Shown in pieces: positions 49,371-59,529 of a stretch of 64,000 nucleotides of DNA. A program made the translations under genes and the position numbers. The notes beneath the pieces were generated by a model. The model was not told the DNA's origin, did no database searches, and was given only the letters and a program-made list of their open reading frames with translations. The stretch comes from Photobacterium sp. JCM 19050 (lineage in GTDB: Bacteria; Pseudomonadota; Gammaproteobacteria; Enterobacterales; Vibrionaceae). The stretch covers positions 1 through 64,000 of the forward strand of contig BAXG01000030.1 of assembly GCA_001310455.1 (NCBI GenBank). Direction: 5' to 3'. Every line of letters begins with the position of its first letter. Within the stretch, counting starts at the first letter, position 1.

Positions 49371-50692
49371 TGAGTTATGAATTGATTGCCCTGCTGATGT
49401 TTGCATCCATGATGTTGATGCTATTGACGGGCCAACGTGTATTTGCCGCTATCGGTTCTGTCGCTGTTATTGCAGCACTTTTACTCTGGGGAGACGGTGG
49501 CTCTGAGATTGCTTTCAGTGCCGGTATGAAACTGATGAAGTGGTATCCGCTTCTGACACTCCCACTGTTTATTTACATGGGTTACATGCTGTCGGAATCC
49601 GGCATCGCGGAAGATCTCTACAAGATGTTCCATGTCTGGATGGGCCCACTTAACGGTGGTCTGGCGATTGGCACTATCTTCCTGATGGTTGTGGTTTCAG
49701 CCATGAACGGGCTCAGTGTCGCCGGAATGGCGATAGGCGCAACCATTGCCCTGCCGGAACTTTTACGCCGGGGTTATGACAAGATCATGGTGACCGGGGT
49801 TATACAGGCCGGCAGTTCCTTGGGGATATTGGTTCCGCCAAGCGTGGTTCTGGTGCTGTACGGCATGATTGCACGTCAGCCCGTTGGCCAGCTCTGGCTT
49901 GCAGGTGTATTCCCCGGCCTTCTGATGGCAACCCTGTTTATTGTATATATTGTAGTTCGCTGTAAGTTGCAGCCCTCCCTTGGCCCGGCACTGCCTCCAG
50001 AAGAGCGCAATGTCCCGCTCAAGGAAAAGCTGTTACTGCTGCGCGCCGGTATTACGCCACTTCTTATCTTCGTTTCAATGACCGGCCTGTTCCTGACCGG
50101 TGTCACCAGTCTGGTAGAAAGTTCAGCCGTTGGTGCGCTCGCAGCGACCCTTGCAGCAATCGCCAAACGCCGCCTGAATAAAAAGGTGATGGAAGAAACG
50201 TTGCGCAAGACGCTCGCCATCAGCTGTATGTTTATGTGGATTATTCTCGCCGCACTCTGTTTCGGTGCAGTCTTCGACGGCATTGGTGCAGTAAAAGCCA
50301 TTGAGGCCTTCTTTGTTGACCGCCTGGGTCTGTCCCCGTGGGAGATCCTGATTCTGATGCAGCTTTCTTATCTCATCATGGGGACCTTCCTTGATGATAC
50401 CGCCATGCTGGTCATCGTCGCACCGCTGTTCGTGCCGTTGGTCAAGGCATTAGGCTTTGATCTGCTCTGGTACGGTGTGCTCTACACCATTACCTGCCAG
50501 ATCGCCTACATGACTCCACCATTCGGCTACAACCTGTTCCTGATGCGGGCAATGGCCCCGCCAGAAGTCACATTGAAGGACATCTACACCTCAATCATTC
50601 CGTTCGTTTGCATCATGGTATTTGGACTGATTCTGGTCATGGCCTTCCCGCAATTGGCGTTGTGGTTACCTGAATACCACTACGGTCGATAA
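49370..50692 (+). CDS. TRAP transporter large permease (DctM family)
   Basis: 440 residues with about 12 spans. DctM features: LPLFIYMGYMLSESGIAEDLY, GAGSSLGILVPPSVVLVLYG-like (QAGSSLGILVPPSVVLVLYG) and CQIAYMTPPFGYNLFLM. I use the ATG at 49370; a TTG one codon earlier also reads. It forms the translocation channel. The closest class seems the dicarboxylate/keto-acid or mannitol-type branch, but substrate cannot be read from this. Confidence 0.93.
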   Translation: MSYELIALLMFASMMLMLLTGQRVFAAIGSVAVIAALLLWGDGGSEIAFSAGMKLMKWYPLLTLPLFIYMGYMLSESGIAEDLYKMFHVWMGPLNGGLAIGTIFLMVVVSAMNGLSVAGMAIGATIALPELLRRGYDKIMVTGVIQAGSSLGILVPPSVVLVLYGMIARQPVGQLWLAGVFPGLLMATLFIVYIVVRCKLQPSLGPALPPEERNVPLKEKLLLLRAGITPLLIFVSMTGLFLTGVTSLVESSAVGALAATLAAIAKRRLNKKVMEETLRKTLAISCMFMWIILAALCFGAVFDGIGAVKAIEAFFVDRLGLSPWEILILMQLSYLIMGTFLDDTAMLVIVAPLFVPLVKALGFDLLWYGVLYTITCQIAYMTPPFGYNLFLMRAMAPPEVTLKDIYTSIIPFVCIMVFGLILVMAFPQLALWLPEYHYGR

Positions 50693-50785
50693 ATGAAAAA
50701 ATGAAGCTACATAGGTAAAGCAAAAGCGTTTCCGGGTCCCAGGGATACCGGTCAATGACACGAACACTCCAAGGAGGAAAGTAAG

Positions 50786-51838
50786 ATGACCAGCAGACGC
50801 GATTTCCTAAAAAAAGCAGGAGCCGCTTCCGTTGCCGGTGCCACCGCTGTTGTCGGAGCACCTGCCATTGCGACATCAAAAACGCCAATCAAGTGGCGCC
50901 TGCAAACCTATGCAGGCCCGGCACTGGCTGAGCACGTTATCAAGCCGGCTATTGATGCGTTTAACGCCGCCGCAAACGGCGAAATGGTAATTGAACTCTA
51001 TTATGCAGACCAACTGGTTCCGACCGGTGAGCTGTTCCGCGCCATGCAGCGCGGCACCATTGATGCAGTGCAGTCCGACGATGACTCTATCGCCGCACCT
51101 GTAGACGTATCAGTTTTCGGCGGCTACTTCCCGTTTGCCACCCGTTACAGCCTCGATGTACCGGTACTGTTTAACCAGTATGGCCTGGCTGATATCTGGA
51201 AAGAGGCGTACGACGAAGTTGAAGGTGTGACCTGGCTGAGCGCCGGTGCGTGGGATCCATGCCACTTCGCAACTGTAGATCCAATCAACAGCGTTGCTGA
51301 CCTGAAGGGTAAGCGAGTGTTTACCTTCCCGACAGCTGGCCGTTTCCTGTCCCGTTTCGGTGTTATTCCTGTCACCCTGCCATGGGAAGATGTGGAAGTT
51401 GCCATGCAGACGGGTGAACTTGACGGAATCGCGTGGTCCGGCATCACCGAAGACTACACCGTAGGCTGGGCAGACGTGACCAAGTACTTCCTCACCAACA
51501 ACATTTCCGGCGCTTGGTGTGGCTCGTTCTTTGCGAACTCAGAACGTTGGGATGCCCTGCCTCCGCACCTTAAGACCTTATTCCAGCTCTGTATGGACAG
51601 CTCCCACTACTACCGACAGCACTGGTATTGGGGAGGAGAAGCCAAACTGCGCGTGGAAGGTACCAAGCTGGAGCTGACCACCATTCCTGATGCGGAATGG
51701 GCGCAGGTTGAAAATGAAGCGTTCAAGTTCTGGGATGAAATTGCCGAAACCAGTCCTAGAGCGAAAAAAGTGGTAGAGATCTTCAAAAAGTACAACGCGG
51801 ATATGCAAAAAGCCGGTAAGCCGTACCGCTACAGCTAA
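50786..51838 (+). CDS. TRAP transporter substrate-binding protein (DctP family, Tat-exported)
   Basis: 350 residues. A twin-arginine signal (TSRRDFLKKAGAASVAGAT) indicates export in a folded state. The binding-protein body has IELYYADQLVPTGELFRAMQ, SVADLKGKRVFTFPTAGRFL and GELDGIAWSGITEDY. The ATDP-like Arg in GKR/AGR regions of this family usually contacts a carboxylate, so the substrate probably bears a carboxylate or similar acid group. AAGGAGGAAAG site upstream. Confidence 0.92.
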   Translation: MTSRRDFLKKAGAASVAGATAVVGAPAIATSKTPIKWRLQTYAGPALAEHVIKPAIDAFNAAANGEMVIELYYADQLVPTGELFRAMQRGTIDAVQSDDDSIAAPVDVSVFGGYFPFATRYSLDVPVLFNQYGLADIWKEAYDEVEGVTWLSAGAWDPCHFATVDPINSVADLKGKRVFTFPTAGRFLSRFGVIPVTLPWEDVEVAMQTGELDGIAWSGITEDYTVGWADVTKYFLTNNISGAWCGSFFANSERWDALPPHLKTLFQLCMDSSHYYRQHWYWGGEAKLRVEGTKLELTTIPDAEWAQVENEAFKFWDEIAETSPRAKKVVEIFKKYNADMQKAGKPYRYS

Positions 51839-51877
51839 CGATACCGCTGAAAAACATAAAGAAGTAACAGAACAAAC

Positions 51878-51897
51878 GGGGCAGCATGCACTGCCCC
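51878..51897 (+). terminator. Intercistronic stem-loop between the TRAP and ligase genes
   Basis: GGGGCAG, CATGCA loop, CTGCCCC followed by TTATTA. Could reduce read-through into the downstream enzyme genes, allowing high transporter-binding-protein levels. Confidence 0.55.
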
Positions 51898-51956
51898 TTA
51901 TTACTGAACTTTAGGCCCGGATTTCCGGCCCCCTACTTGAGAAATGGAGCGCAATC

Positions 51957-53323
51957 ATGGACGCCAGGGAAGTCAAGACGATTGAAGACGCCAAGCGCAT
52001 TGTGACCGAACGAGGACTGAGCCACATCAAGGTTGGCCTGTTTGACAACGACGGCATCATGCGTGGCAAGTATATGTCGAAAGACAAATTTTTCTCGTCC
52101 TTAGACAGTGGTTTTGCTTTCTGTGATGTTGTACTTGGCTGGGATTCGAAAGACCAGCTTTACGACAACGCCGAGTTTACCGGCTGGCACACCGGCTACC
52201 CCGATGCCCCGTGCCGAATCCTTCCGGACACCTGCCGTGACGTTCTTGAAGAAGACGGTATGTTGCTGTTTATTGCTGAATTCACCGGTGAGGCCGAGAC
52301 GGTTTGCCCTCGAGGTGCTCTTCGCCGCGTACTGAAAAAATTTGATGAACTTGGCTTTGATGCCTTCGCCGCCCTCGAATACGAATTTTTTGTCTTTAAT
52401 GAAACCCCTAAAAGTGTCCGTGAGAAAGGTTTCCGCAACCTTGACCCTATCACGCCGGACTGGTTCGGATATTCGATGATTCGCAACTCTGTCCACTCAG
52501 GGCTTTATCAGAAACTCCTCGACATGAGTGAGGAGATGGATTTCCCGATTGAAGGGATCCACACCGAAACCGGACCGGGTGTCGTTGAAGCAGCACTCGC
52601 TGTAGATGATGCACTAAGCGCCGCCGACAAAGGCGCCCTGTTCAAGACCTTTACCAAGGTACTGGCACAACGAAATGATCTGATGGCAACCTTTATGGCC
52701 AAGTGGAGTAACGACTACCCCGGCCAAAGCGGACATATCCATATTTCCCTGCGCAACAAAGACGGCAGCACAGCGTTCCACGACCCGTCTCAGCCTCATA
52801 ACATGAGCAAAATCCAGCGCCATTTTGTTGCTGGCCTGCAGCGTATGATGCCAGAAGTGCTGGCGATGGTGGCACCGACGATCAAGCTTACCGCCGGATG
52901 ATCCCGGGCTTCTGGGCTCCCACCCATGCTACCTGGGGTGTTGAAAACCGCACGGTATCCCTGCGCGTAATCCCGGGTTCAGAAAAGAGCCAGCGTGTTG
53001 AATACCGTATTGGCGCAGCAGATGCCAACCCCTATTTAGCTCTAGCGGCGGCACTGGGCTCAGGCCTTTGCGGCATCCTCAACGAATGGGAGCCCGGCGA
53101 ACCTGTAGAAGGCAATGCTTACGAAATGAAACACCCGAATGAACTCAGCCTGCCACCAACCTTGTGGGAAGCGGCTCAACGCCTTCGCCAGTCGCAACAT
53201 GCGCGCGAAGTATTCGGGGATGCTTTTGTTGAGCACTTTGCCGCCTCCCGCGAGTGGGAAGAACGCGAATTCCGTAAGGCCGTTACCAGCTGGGAGCTGG
53301 ACCGCTACTTCGAAATCATTTGA
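51957..53323 (+). CDS. Glutamine-synthetase-family gamma-glutamyl ligase, PuuA-like (frameshifted)
   Basis: About 455 residues after one base is restored near 52892. It has GS-type features: the beta-grasp start (IKVGLFDNDGIMRGKYMSK), ALEYEFFVFNE (metal Glu), GIHTETGPGVVEAAL, SGHIHISLRNKDG and ENRTVSLRVIPG near the C-terminal third. The lack of the adenylylation-site Tyr region and its place in a catabolic operon argue against nitrogen assimilation. Known: PuuA and GlnA3/4-like enzymes ligate glutamate to amines. I infer ligation to an imported amine. Confidence 0.85.
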
Positions 53324-53339
53324 TTTGGAGCCATAACAG

Positions 53340-54740
53340 ATGTCTACCAAAAACACGGTTATGCAGAACACCATTTCGCCCGTTGACGGTTCCGTCTATG
53401 TCAGCCTGGAACTGGCGAATAAAAAAGAAATACAACAGATCCTGGCCAATGCCACAAGTGCACAAGCCAAGTGGCGCGCAACATCGCTGGATGAACGTAA
53501 GGCGATATGTTCTGCAGCTATCGAAGCGTTTGTTGCCAAAAAGGAACAAATTGCCGAAGAGTTGACCTGGATGATGGGCCGGCCGATTGCCTATTCTGGG
53601 GGAGAAGTGAACGGGGTTGCTGAACGCGGACAATACATGATCAGTATTGCCGATGAAGCACTCGCCCCTATCGAGTTGCCCGAAAAAGAAGGGTTCACTC
53701 GATATATTACCCGGGAACCCGTGGGGAACGTTTTGGTCATCGCCCCATGGAATTTCCCGTATATGACAGCAATAAACGCGATTATCCCATCATTGCTGGC
53801 CGGAAACTGTGTCATCTTAAAACACTCAGCCCAGACTCCACTCTGTGCAGAACGTTTTTTTGATGCGTTCAGTGCGGCAGGTTTACCGGAAGGGGTCTTC
53901 CAGTTCCTTCACATCAGTCATGAAGATACTGAAGCATTAATTCGCGATGAGCAAGTCAACTATGTCGCATTTACCGGTTCTGTGCCGGCTGGTGCCATGG
54001 TTGAGCGTAACGCAGCTGGTCGGTTTATCGGTGTCGGGCTTGAACTCGGCGGGAAAGACCCGTCATACGTCAGGGCTGACGCGGATCTGGATAACGCGGT
54101 AGAAACCCTGGTAGACGGCGCGTTCTTTAACTCTGGTCAATCATGTTGTGGCATCGAGCGAATCTATGTGCATGAAAGCCTTCATAACCAGTTCGTGGAA
54201 AAAGCAGTCGCATTGACGAAGCAGTATAAACTCGGCAGCCCGGATGCCCCGGAAACCACCATGGGCCCGGTTGTCCGAACAGCTGCAGCGGATTTCGTCC
54301 GCGGGCAGATTGAAGAAGCCGTCGCAGGCGGAGCGGTTGCCCACATTGATGAGAACCTGTTCCCGGCAAGCCGCAAAGGTACCCCTTATCTGGCACCGCA
54401 AATTCTGACCAATGTTGATCACACCATGCGGGTGATGACGGAAGAAAGCTTTGGACCGGTTGTAGGTATCCAGAAAGTCTCCTCCGATGAAGAAGCCATT
54501 GGATTGATGAACGACAGTGATTTTGGCCTTACTGCCAGTATCTTCACCAAAGACATGGCAAAAGGTGTTGAACTCGGCCAAAAAGTGGAAACAGGCACTT
54601 TCTTCCTCAACCGCTGTGATTACCTTGACCCAGCGCTTGCCTGGACAGGTGTCAAACAATCCGGCCGCGGTTGTACCCTCTCATCAATTGGCTTTGAGAT
54701 GCTGACGCGTCCTAAGTCTTATCATATCAAGCATCCTTGA
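53340..54740 (+). CDS. Aldehyde dehydrogenase
   Basis: 466 residues, frame intact. NAD(P)-dependent ALDH motifs: VLVIAPWNFPYMTAINAI, the Rossmann FTGSVPAG, the catalytic Glu in GLELGGKDPSYV and catalytic Cys in FNSGQSCCGIERI, which is the standard order. Starts 17 bases after the ligase stop. In this operon it likely oxidises the aldehyde made by the alcohol dehydrogenase next to it (gamma-glutamylated). Confidence 0.95.
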   Translation: MSTKNTVMQNTISPVDGSVYVSLELANKKEIQQILANATSAQAKWRATSLDERKAICSAAIEAFVAKKEQIAEELTWMMGRPIAYSGGEVNGVAERGQYMISIADEALAPIELPEKEGFTRYITREPVGNVLVIAPWNFPYMTAINAIIPSLLAGNCVILKHSAQTPLCAERFFDAFSAAGLPEGVFQFLHISHEDTEALIRDEQVNYVAFTGSVPAGAMVERNAAGRFIGVGLELGGKDPSYVRADADLDNAVETLVDGAFFNSGQSCCGIERIYVHESLHNQFVEKAVALTKQYKLGSPDAPETTMGPVVRTAAADFVRGQIEEAVAGGAVAHIDENLFPASRKGTPYLAPQILTNVDHTMRVMTEESFGPVVGIQKVSSDEEAIGLMNDSDFGLTASIFTKDMAKGVELGQKVETGTFFLNRCDYLDPALAWTGVKQSGRGCTLSSIGFEMLTRPKSYHIKHP

Positions 54741-54750
54741 GGAGGAACCC

Positions 54751-55913
54751 ATGTTAGCAGGCAAATGGAATTACCCGACTGCGATCACTGCCGGGAAAGG
54801 ATGTCTGAAAGAACTTCCATCCCACTGTGAAGCACTTGGAATGTCAAAACCTCTTCTGTCACCGACCCCGGGCTGGCTACGCTGCCAATGGTCGTAGACG
54901 CAGTGGAAAACTGTAAAAAGCAGGGAGTAGATGTCGTTGTCTTCAGTGAGGTTCAGGGCAACCCAACGGGCGAAAATGTCGAAGCCGGCATTCGGGCATA
55001 CAATGCCGGAAACCACGATGGCGTTATTGCATTCGGTGGTGGCTCGAGCCTGGATGCAGCCAAAGCGATCGCTCTTTGTGCCGGGCAGACCCGTCCGGTC
55101 TGGGATTTCGAAGATATCGGCGATAACTGGACTCGCGCTGACCCAAGCGCTATCGCACCGGTAATTGCCATTCCAACCACAGCCGGTACCGGGTCAGAAG
55201 TCGGCCGGGCATCGGTCATTACTGATGCATCTAACCACAGTAAGAAGATCATTTTCCATCCGCAGATGCTGCCGGTGCAGGTATTGCTGGACCCGGAAGT
55301 CACAACCGGGTTGCCACCACACATTACTGCGGCAACCGGGATGGATGCCCTGTCACATAACCTGGAAGCACTTTGCGCACCGGGTTACCACCCAATGGCG
55401 GACGGCATTGCCATGGAAGGGATCCGCCTGATCCGGGACTTTCTGCCTGTCGCATACAGCGACGGTCGAAACATCGAAGCCCGGACGCAACTACTGGTCG
55501 CCTCGTCCATGGGAGCCACGGCTTTCCAAAAAGGTTTGGGGGGAATGCATGCACTGGCACATACCCTCGGTGGTCTCTATGACAAGCACCATGGCCTGTT
55601 GAACGCCATCCTTATGCCATATGTGATGGAAGCCAACAAAGAAGAAATATCCGGGAAGATGGCGGCGCTGGGGCAATATCTTGGGATGGAAAACCCCGAT
55701 TTTGACAGCGTTCTGAACTGGGTTCTGGATCTGCGCACGTCGCTTGGCATTCCACACACGCTTGCTGAAATCGGTATTCCCAGCGACGACGTGGATCGTG
55801 TGGGCAAAATGGCAGAGGTTGATCCCACTGCCGGCACTAACCCAATTCGTTTCTCAGCCACAGAATACAGCCAGATCTTCATCCATTCTGTTGAAGGGAA
55901 ACTCTCTCAGTGA
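54751..55913 (+). CDS. Iron-containing alcohol dehydrogenase (frameshifted)
   Basis: About 387 residues after one base is restored near 54856. MLAGKWNYPTAITAGKG start with GAGGAGGAACCC upstream. Group III Fe-ADH features: VIAFGGGSSLDAAKAIA (NAD-binding), IPTTAGTGSEVGRASVITD, and metal His in GMHALAHTLGGLYDKHHGLL. Such enzymes oxidise primary alcohols to aldehydes. It lies 10 bases after the aldehyde dehydrogenase, so the pair can convert an alcohol to an acid. Confidence 0.92.
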
Positions 55914-55924
55914 GGGGGAAAGGT

Positions 55925-56641
55925 ATGAGAATTGGAATACTCATATGCGATGACGTAAACCCTTTGCTGCAGGACGTCCACAAAAGCTATGAGGTCATGT
56001 TTACTGAACATTTCGGGCGCGTTGACCCCGAATGTGAATTGGCGTTTTATCGCGTTATCGACGGTGAGTTACCAACACACCCGGATGAATGCCAAGGTTA
56101 CATTACGTCAGGCAGCAAATATGGCGTCAATGATGACTTTCCGTGGATACGGCAACTCGAGCAGTTTGTCAGGCAGTTGAAGGCGGAATCTGTTCCTTAT
56201 GTGGGAATTTGCTTCGGTCACCAGATGCTTGCAAGGGCTCTGGGTGGGGAAGTCACACTGGCACCGGTTGGCTGGGGAGTGGGGGTACATGCCGCACATG
56301 TATTTAAAACGCAGCCCTGGATGCAGCCGGAAAAACATGACATCAAGTTGCTTGTCAGCCACAAGGATCAGATTTCATCTTTGCCAGAAGGTGCTGATGT
56401 TCTTGCCGGGAGTGCGTTCTGCCCGACAGCAATGATGCAAATTGGCGCAACCATGCTCGGCATTCAGGGACACCCTGAATTTTGTAAACAGTACTCCAGG
56501 GACCTGATGAATGTTCGCCGGAACATCATACCCGCTGAAATCGTTGAAACGGGCATACACTCCCTCAGCGAAGAAATAGACGGAAACCTGGTAACAAAGT
56601 GGCTGTTGTCGTTTATACGTCACGCCAACAACGTCCACTAA
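55925..56641 (+). CDS. Class I glutamine amidotransferase-like hydrolase
   Basis: 238 residues from MRIGILICDDVN. Class I GATase fold with the nucleophile Cys in YVGICFGHQML, and His-x-Glu in GIQGHPEF. No synthase partner is present, so it most likely works as a hydrolase, like PuuD, which frees glutamate from gamma-glutamyl products. Last gene of the TRAP/ligase/dehydrogenase cluster, 11 bases after the alcohol dehydrogenase. Confidence 0.85.
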   Translation: MRIGILICDDVNPLLQDVHKSYEVMFTEHFGRVDPECELAFYRVIDGELPTHPDECQGYITSGSKYGVNDDFPWIRQLEQFVRQLKAESVPYVGICFGHQMLARALGGEVTLAPVGWGVGVHAAHVFKTQPWMQPEKHDIKLLVSHKDQISSLPEGADVLAGSAFCPTAMMQIGATMLGIQGHPEFCKQYSRDLMNVRRNIIPAEIVETGIHSLSEEIDGNLVTKWLLSFIRHANNVH

Positions 56642-56708
56642 CTTAAATCGTTCAAGATTTAACCTCCGCCGCCGATAGATTATTCATATCAATGGTGGAG
56701 GAACGACC

Positions 56709-56882
56709 ATGAAAGTGGACGAAAACAAACCTACTCTGGTCAGGCCATGGCGAGCTGAAAACAAAGCCCGGCCTGACCAGCGTAAAGCACAAGTTTCGCC
56801 GGATCAGGAAGAACAACAACCGGTACAGGACGAGAAAAAGCGAAAGAAAAATCCCAAGCAAATCTTGGACATATACATCTGA
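56709..56882 (+). CDS. Small hydrophilic ORF, 57 residues
   Basis: MKVDENKPTLVRPWRAENK is followed by Gln/Lys/Glu-rich sequence ending KNPKQILDIYI. A GGTGGAGG ribosome site sits 8 bases before the ATG, better than for most neighbours. Highly charged, likely disordered, no signal peptide. Below usual size limits for gene prediction. Function unknown; a conserved match would be needed to be sure it is expressed. Confidence 0.5.
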   Translation: MKVDENKPTLVRPWRAENKARPDQRKAQVSPDQEEQQPVQDEKKRKKNPKQILDIYI

Positions 56883-57155
56883 GCTTTTTAACAGCCCCTT
56901 GCCCTGTCCCCCCCGCTTTTTCTGGTCCGGCCCTTTGCAACACATGTATTACCCTGACCGAGGTTCGGACCTTTTTTTGCTTGCTTGTAGCACGACCCGG
57001 GCGAGTGAGATGTGACTTTTTCTACGGGTTAGCATTCAATTTAGTGAAAGTTTTTATTTTTCCTTAAAAAGAGTGTTGCAATATCTCATCATTTTGTTAG
57101 TGTGATCGCTATCAGACAAACAGAGTCGAAAAGAATTTCTATGTATATTTCGCTA

Positions 57156-57191
57156 ATGACCATTCACCATCACCACCATCATCCTGAGTAG
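57156..57191 (+). CDS. hisL: his operon leader peptide
   Basis: MTIHHHHHHPE: 11 codons with six successive His codons, then TAG. Ribosome stalling on the His run when charged tRNA-His is scarce prevents the terminator downstream from forming. Matches the enterobacterial hisL layout with one fewer His than E. coli's seven. Confidence 0.95.
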   Translation: MTIHHHHHHPE

Positions 57192-57269
57192 TCTTTCGGG
57201 AGGTATGGTTTTACCTGGAAGGCTAACAAGAAGCTCTTCCAGCGGTCATTAGTCAAAATGGAACACAGA

Positions 57270-57301
57270 CCCTCGGAAGAGCCAACTTCCGGGGGTTTTT
57301 T
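57270..57301 (+). terminator. his attenuator terminator
   Basis: CCCTCGGAAG, AGCCAA loop, CTTCCGGGGG then TTTTTT. It lies between hisL and hisG, with alternative pairing possible upstream (57195-57250: GGAAG and CTTCC elements), the architecture of classical his attenuation. Confidence 0.88.
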
Positions 57302-57323
57302 GATTTTAGGACAGGGAAAAATT

Positions 57324-58228
57324 ATGCAGACAGTTCAAACACAACGACTTCGTATCGCCATGCAGAAAAAAGGCCGACTGGCGACAGAATGTTACGAGCT
57401 CCTCAAGCGCTGCGGGGTGAAATTCAACGTCAACGGCGGTCGCCTTATCGTTCATTCAGAGAATATGCCCATCGACCTTCTGTTAGTGCGCGATGACGAC
57501 ATCCCAGGCCTGGTAATGGATGGTGTCGTTGACCTGGGGGTGGTTGGCGAAAACGTTTTGGAAGAAGAGCGCCTCGAGCGGGCAGCCGCCGGCAATCCGA
57601 ATGCATTCAAATCGCTTCGCCGCCTCGATTTCGGCGGATGTCGCCTCTCCATTGCTATCGACAAAGATGAGGATTACCGCGGGCCAGAGGATTTCGAAGG
57701 CAAGCGTATCGCTACCACCTACCCTAACCTGCTCAAGCGTTACTTTGATGAAAAAGGCATTAACTTCAGCACTTGTATGCTTACCGGCTCTGTGGAAGTC
57801 GCACCTCGTGCAGGCCTTGCTGATGCCATCTGCGATTTGGTTTCTACCGGTGCAACCTTAGAAGCCAACGGCCTGAAAGAATCTGAAGTGATTTTCCGTT
57901 CAAAAGCGGCGCTCATCCAACGTGACGGAGAGTTTGAAGCAGAAAAGTCTGAACTGATTGACCGTCTGTTAACCCGCATTCAGGCGTCATCCAGGCCCGA
58001 GAATCCAAGTACATCATGCTGCACGCCCCGACAGATACTCTGGAACAAATTGTTTCCCTTCTGCCGGGTGCCGAAGATCCAACCATTCTTCCGCTTGCCC
58101 ACGACAAAAACCGCGTAGCCCTGCACATGGTGAGTTCAGAAAACCTGTTCTGGGAAACCATGGAAAAACTGAAGTCCCTGGGTGCCAGCTCTATCCTGGT
58201 GCTGCCAATTGAGAAAATGATGGAGTAA
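57324..58228 (+). CDS. hisG: ATP phosphoribosyltransferase HisG (frameshifted)
   Basis: About 301 residues after one G is restored near 57982 (CAGG(G)CGTC). The start at 57324 ([19 protein letters not shown]) is preferred to an in-frame upstream extension that would run through the attenuator. Long-form His[36 protein letters not shown] (PRPP-binding area), then the C-terminal regulatory domain that binds histidine. First step of histidine synthesis. Confidence 0.95.
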
Positions 58229-58232
58229 GGCA

Positions 58233-59528
58233 ATGAAAACCGTTGTTTGGTCCTCATTAAGCAGTGCCCAACAAGAAAGCCTGCTGCAACGCCCGGCAAT
58301 TTCGTCCGGCGAAAGCATTACTGCCGCTGTATCTGGTGTTATCAAAGATATCAGGGATCGCGGCGACGATGCACTTTTGGATCTGACCGAAAAATTTGAC
58401 CGCATTCGCCCGGCTACGATTCGCGTCAGCCAGGAAGACATTGATGCAGCCAGCGAACGTTTATCAGACGAACTCAAAGCGGCACTGAATCAGGCGTACA
58501 CCAATATCGCCACCTTCCACAAAGCGCAGAAACCCCAACCGGTTAAGGTAGAAACCATGCCCGGCGTGATGTGTGAGCAGACGACTCGCCCTATCCGCTC
58601 AGTCGGGCTCTATATCCCGGGTGGCAGCGCGCCATTGCCGTCAACCGTACTGATGCTCGGCGTACCGGCTCAAATCGCAGGTTGCCGCAATGTGGTATTG
58701 TGCTCACCGCCACCCATCGCAGATGAAATTCTCTATGTCGCAAAACTGTGCGGCATTGATGAGGTTTACAATGCGGGTGGAGCGCAAGCAGTCGCCGCCA
58801 TGGCCTACGGTACAGAAACCGTCACCAAAGTGGACAAAATTTTTGGCCCAGGTAACGCCTATGTTACGGAAGCCAAACGCCAGGTGAGCAATGATTTCTC
58901 CGGTGCCGCAATTGACATGCCCGCCGGTCCGTCTGAAGTATTGGTGATCGCCGATGACTCGGCTGATGCTGATTTTATCGCTGCCGACCTTTTGAGTCAG
59001 GCTGAGCACGGGCCGGATTCACAGGTTGTATTGGTCACGCCTTCTGCCGTGCTGGCTGAATTGGTCGCCGATGCCATCCAGGTGCAACTGGACCAACTCT
59101 CCCGCTCCGAGATTGCCGAAAAAGCGCTGGGCTCAAGCCTTTTGATCGTGGCGGAAAGCCTTACCCAGTGTGTCACCATTTCCAACTATTACGGTCCGGA
59201 ACACCTTATTGTCCAAACCCGTAACCCCAGGGAAATGTTGCCGCTACTGGATAACGCAGGCTCTGTATTCCTCGGGCATTACTCTCCGGAATCAGTCGGT
59301 GACTACGCATCCGGCACCAACCACGTACTCCCGACATATGGATATACGCGCACCTATTCAAGCCTGGGCCTTGCTGACTTTTCTAAACGCATGACCGTGC
59401 AGGAACTGTCGCCAGAGGGATTATTAGCTTTGGCTCCAACCGTCGTAGCGATGGCAAACGCAGAAGGACTGGACGCACACAGAAATGCCGTCACAATCCG
59501 GGTCAGTAAGCTTAACGAGGAAAACTAA
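58233..59528 (+). CDS. hisD: Histidinol dehydrogenase HisD
   Basis: 431 residues, frame intact. Features: [60 protein letters not shown], and C-terminal [17 protein letters not shown] zinc enzyme that oxidises histidinol to histidine in two steps. Four bases after hisG. Confidence 0.97.
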   Translation: MKTVVWSSLSSAQQESLLQRPAISSGESITAAVSGVIKDIRDRGDDALLDLTEKFDRIRPATIRVSQEDIDAASERLSDELKAALNQAYTNIATFHKAQKPQPVKVETMPGVMCEQTTRPIRSVGLYIPGGSAPLPSTVLMLGVPAQIAGCRNVVLCSPPPIADEILYVAKLCGIDEVYNAGGAQAVAAMAYGTETVTKVDKIFGPGNAYVTEAKRQVSNDFSGAAIDMPAGPSEVLVIADDSADADFIAADLLSQAEHGPDSQVVLVTPSAVLAELVADAIQVQLDQLSRSEIAEKALGSSLLIVAESLTQCVTISNYYGPEHLIVQTRNPREMLPLLDNAGSVFLGHYSPESVGDYASGTNHVLPTYGYTRTYSSLGLADFSKRMTVQELSPEGLLALAPTVVAMANAEGLDAHRNAVTIRVSKLNEEN

Positions 59529-59529
59529 T

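Noticed and set aside
57258-57323. Upstream in-frame start for hisG
   Set aside because: It would read through the attenuator hairpin; the ATG at 57324 gives the family N-terminus.
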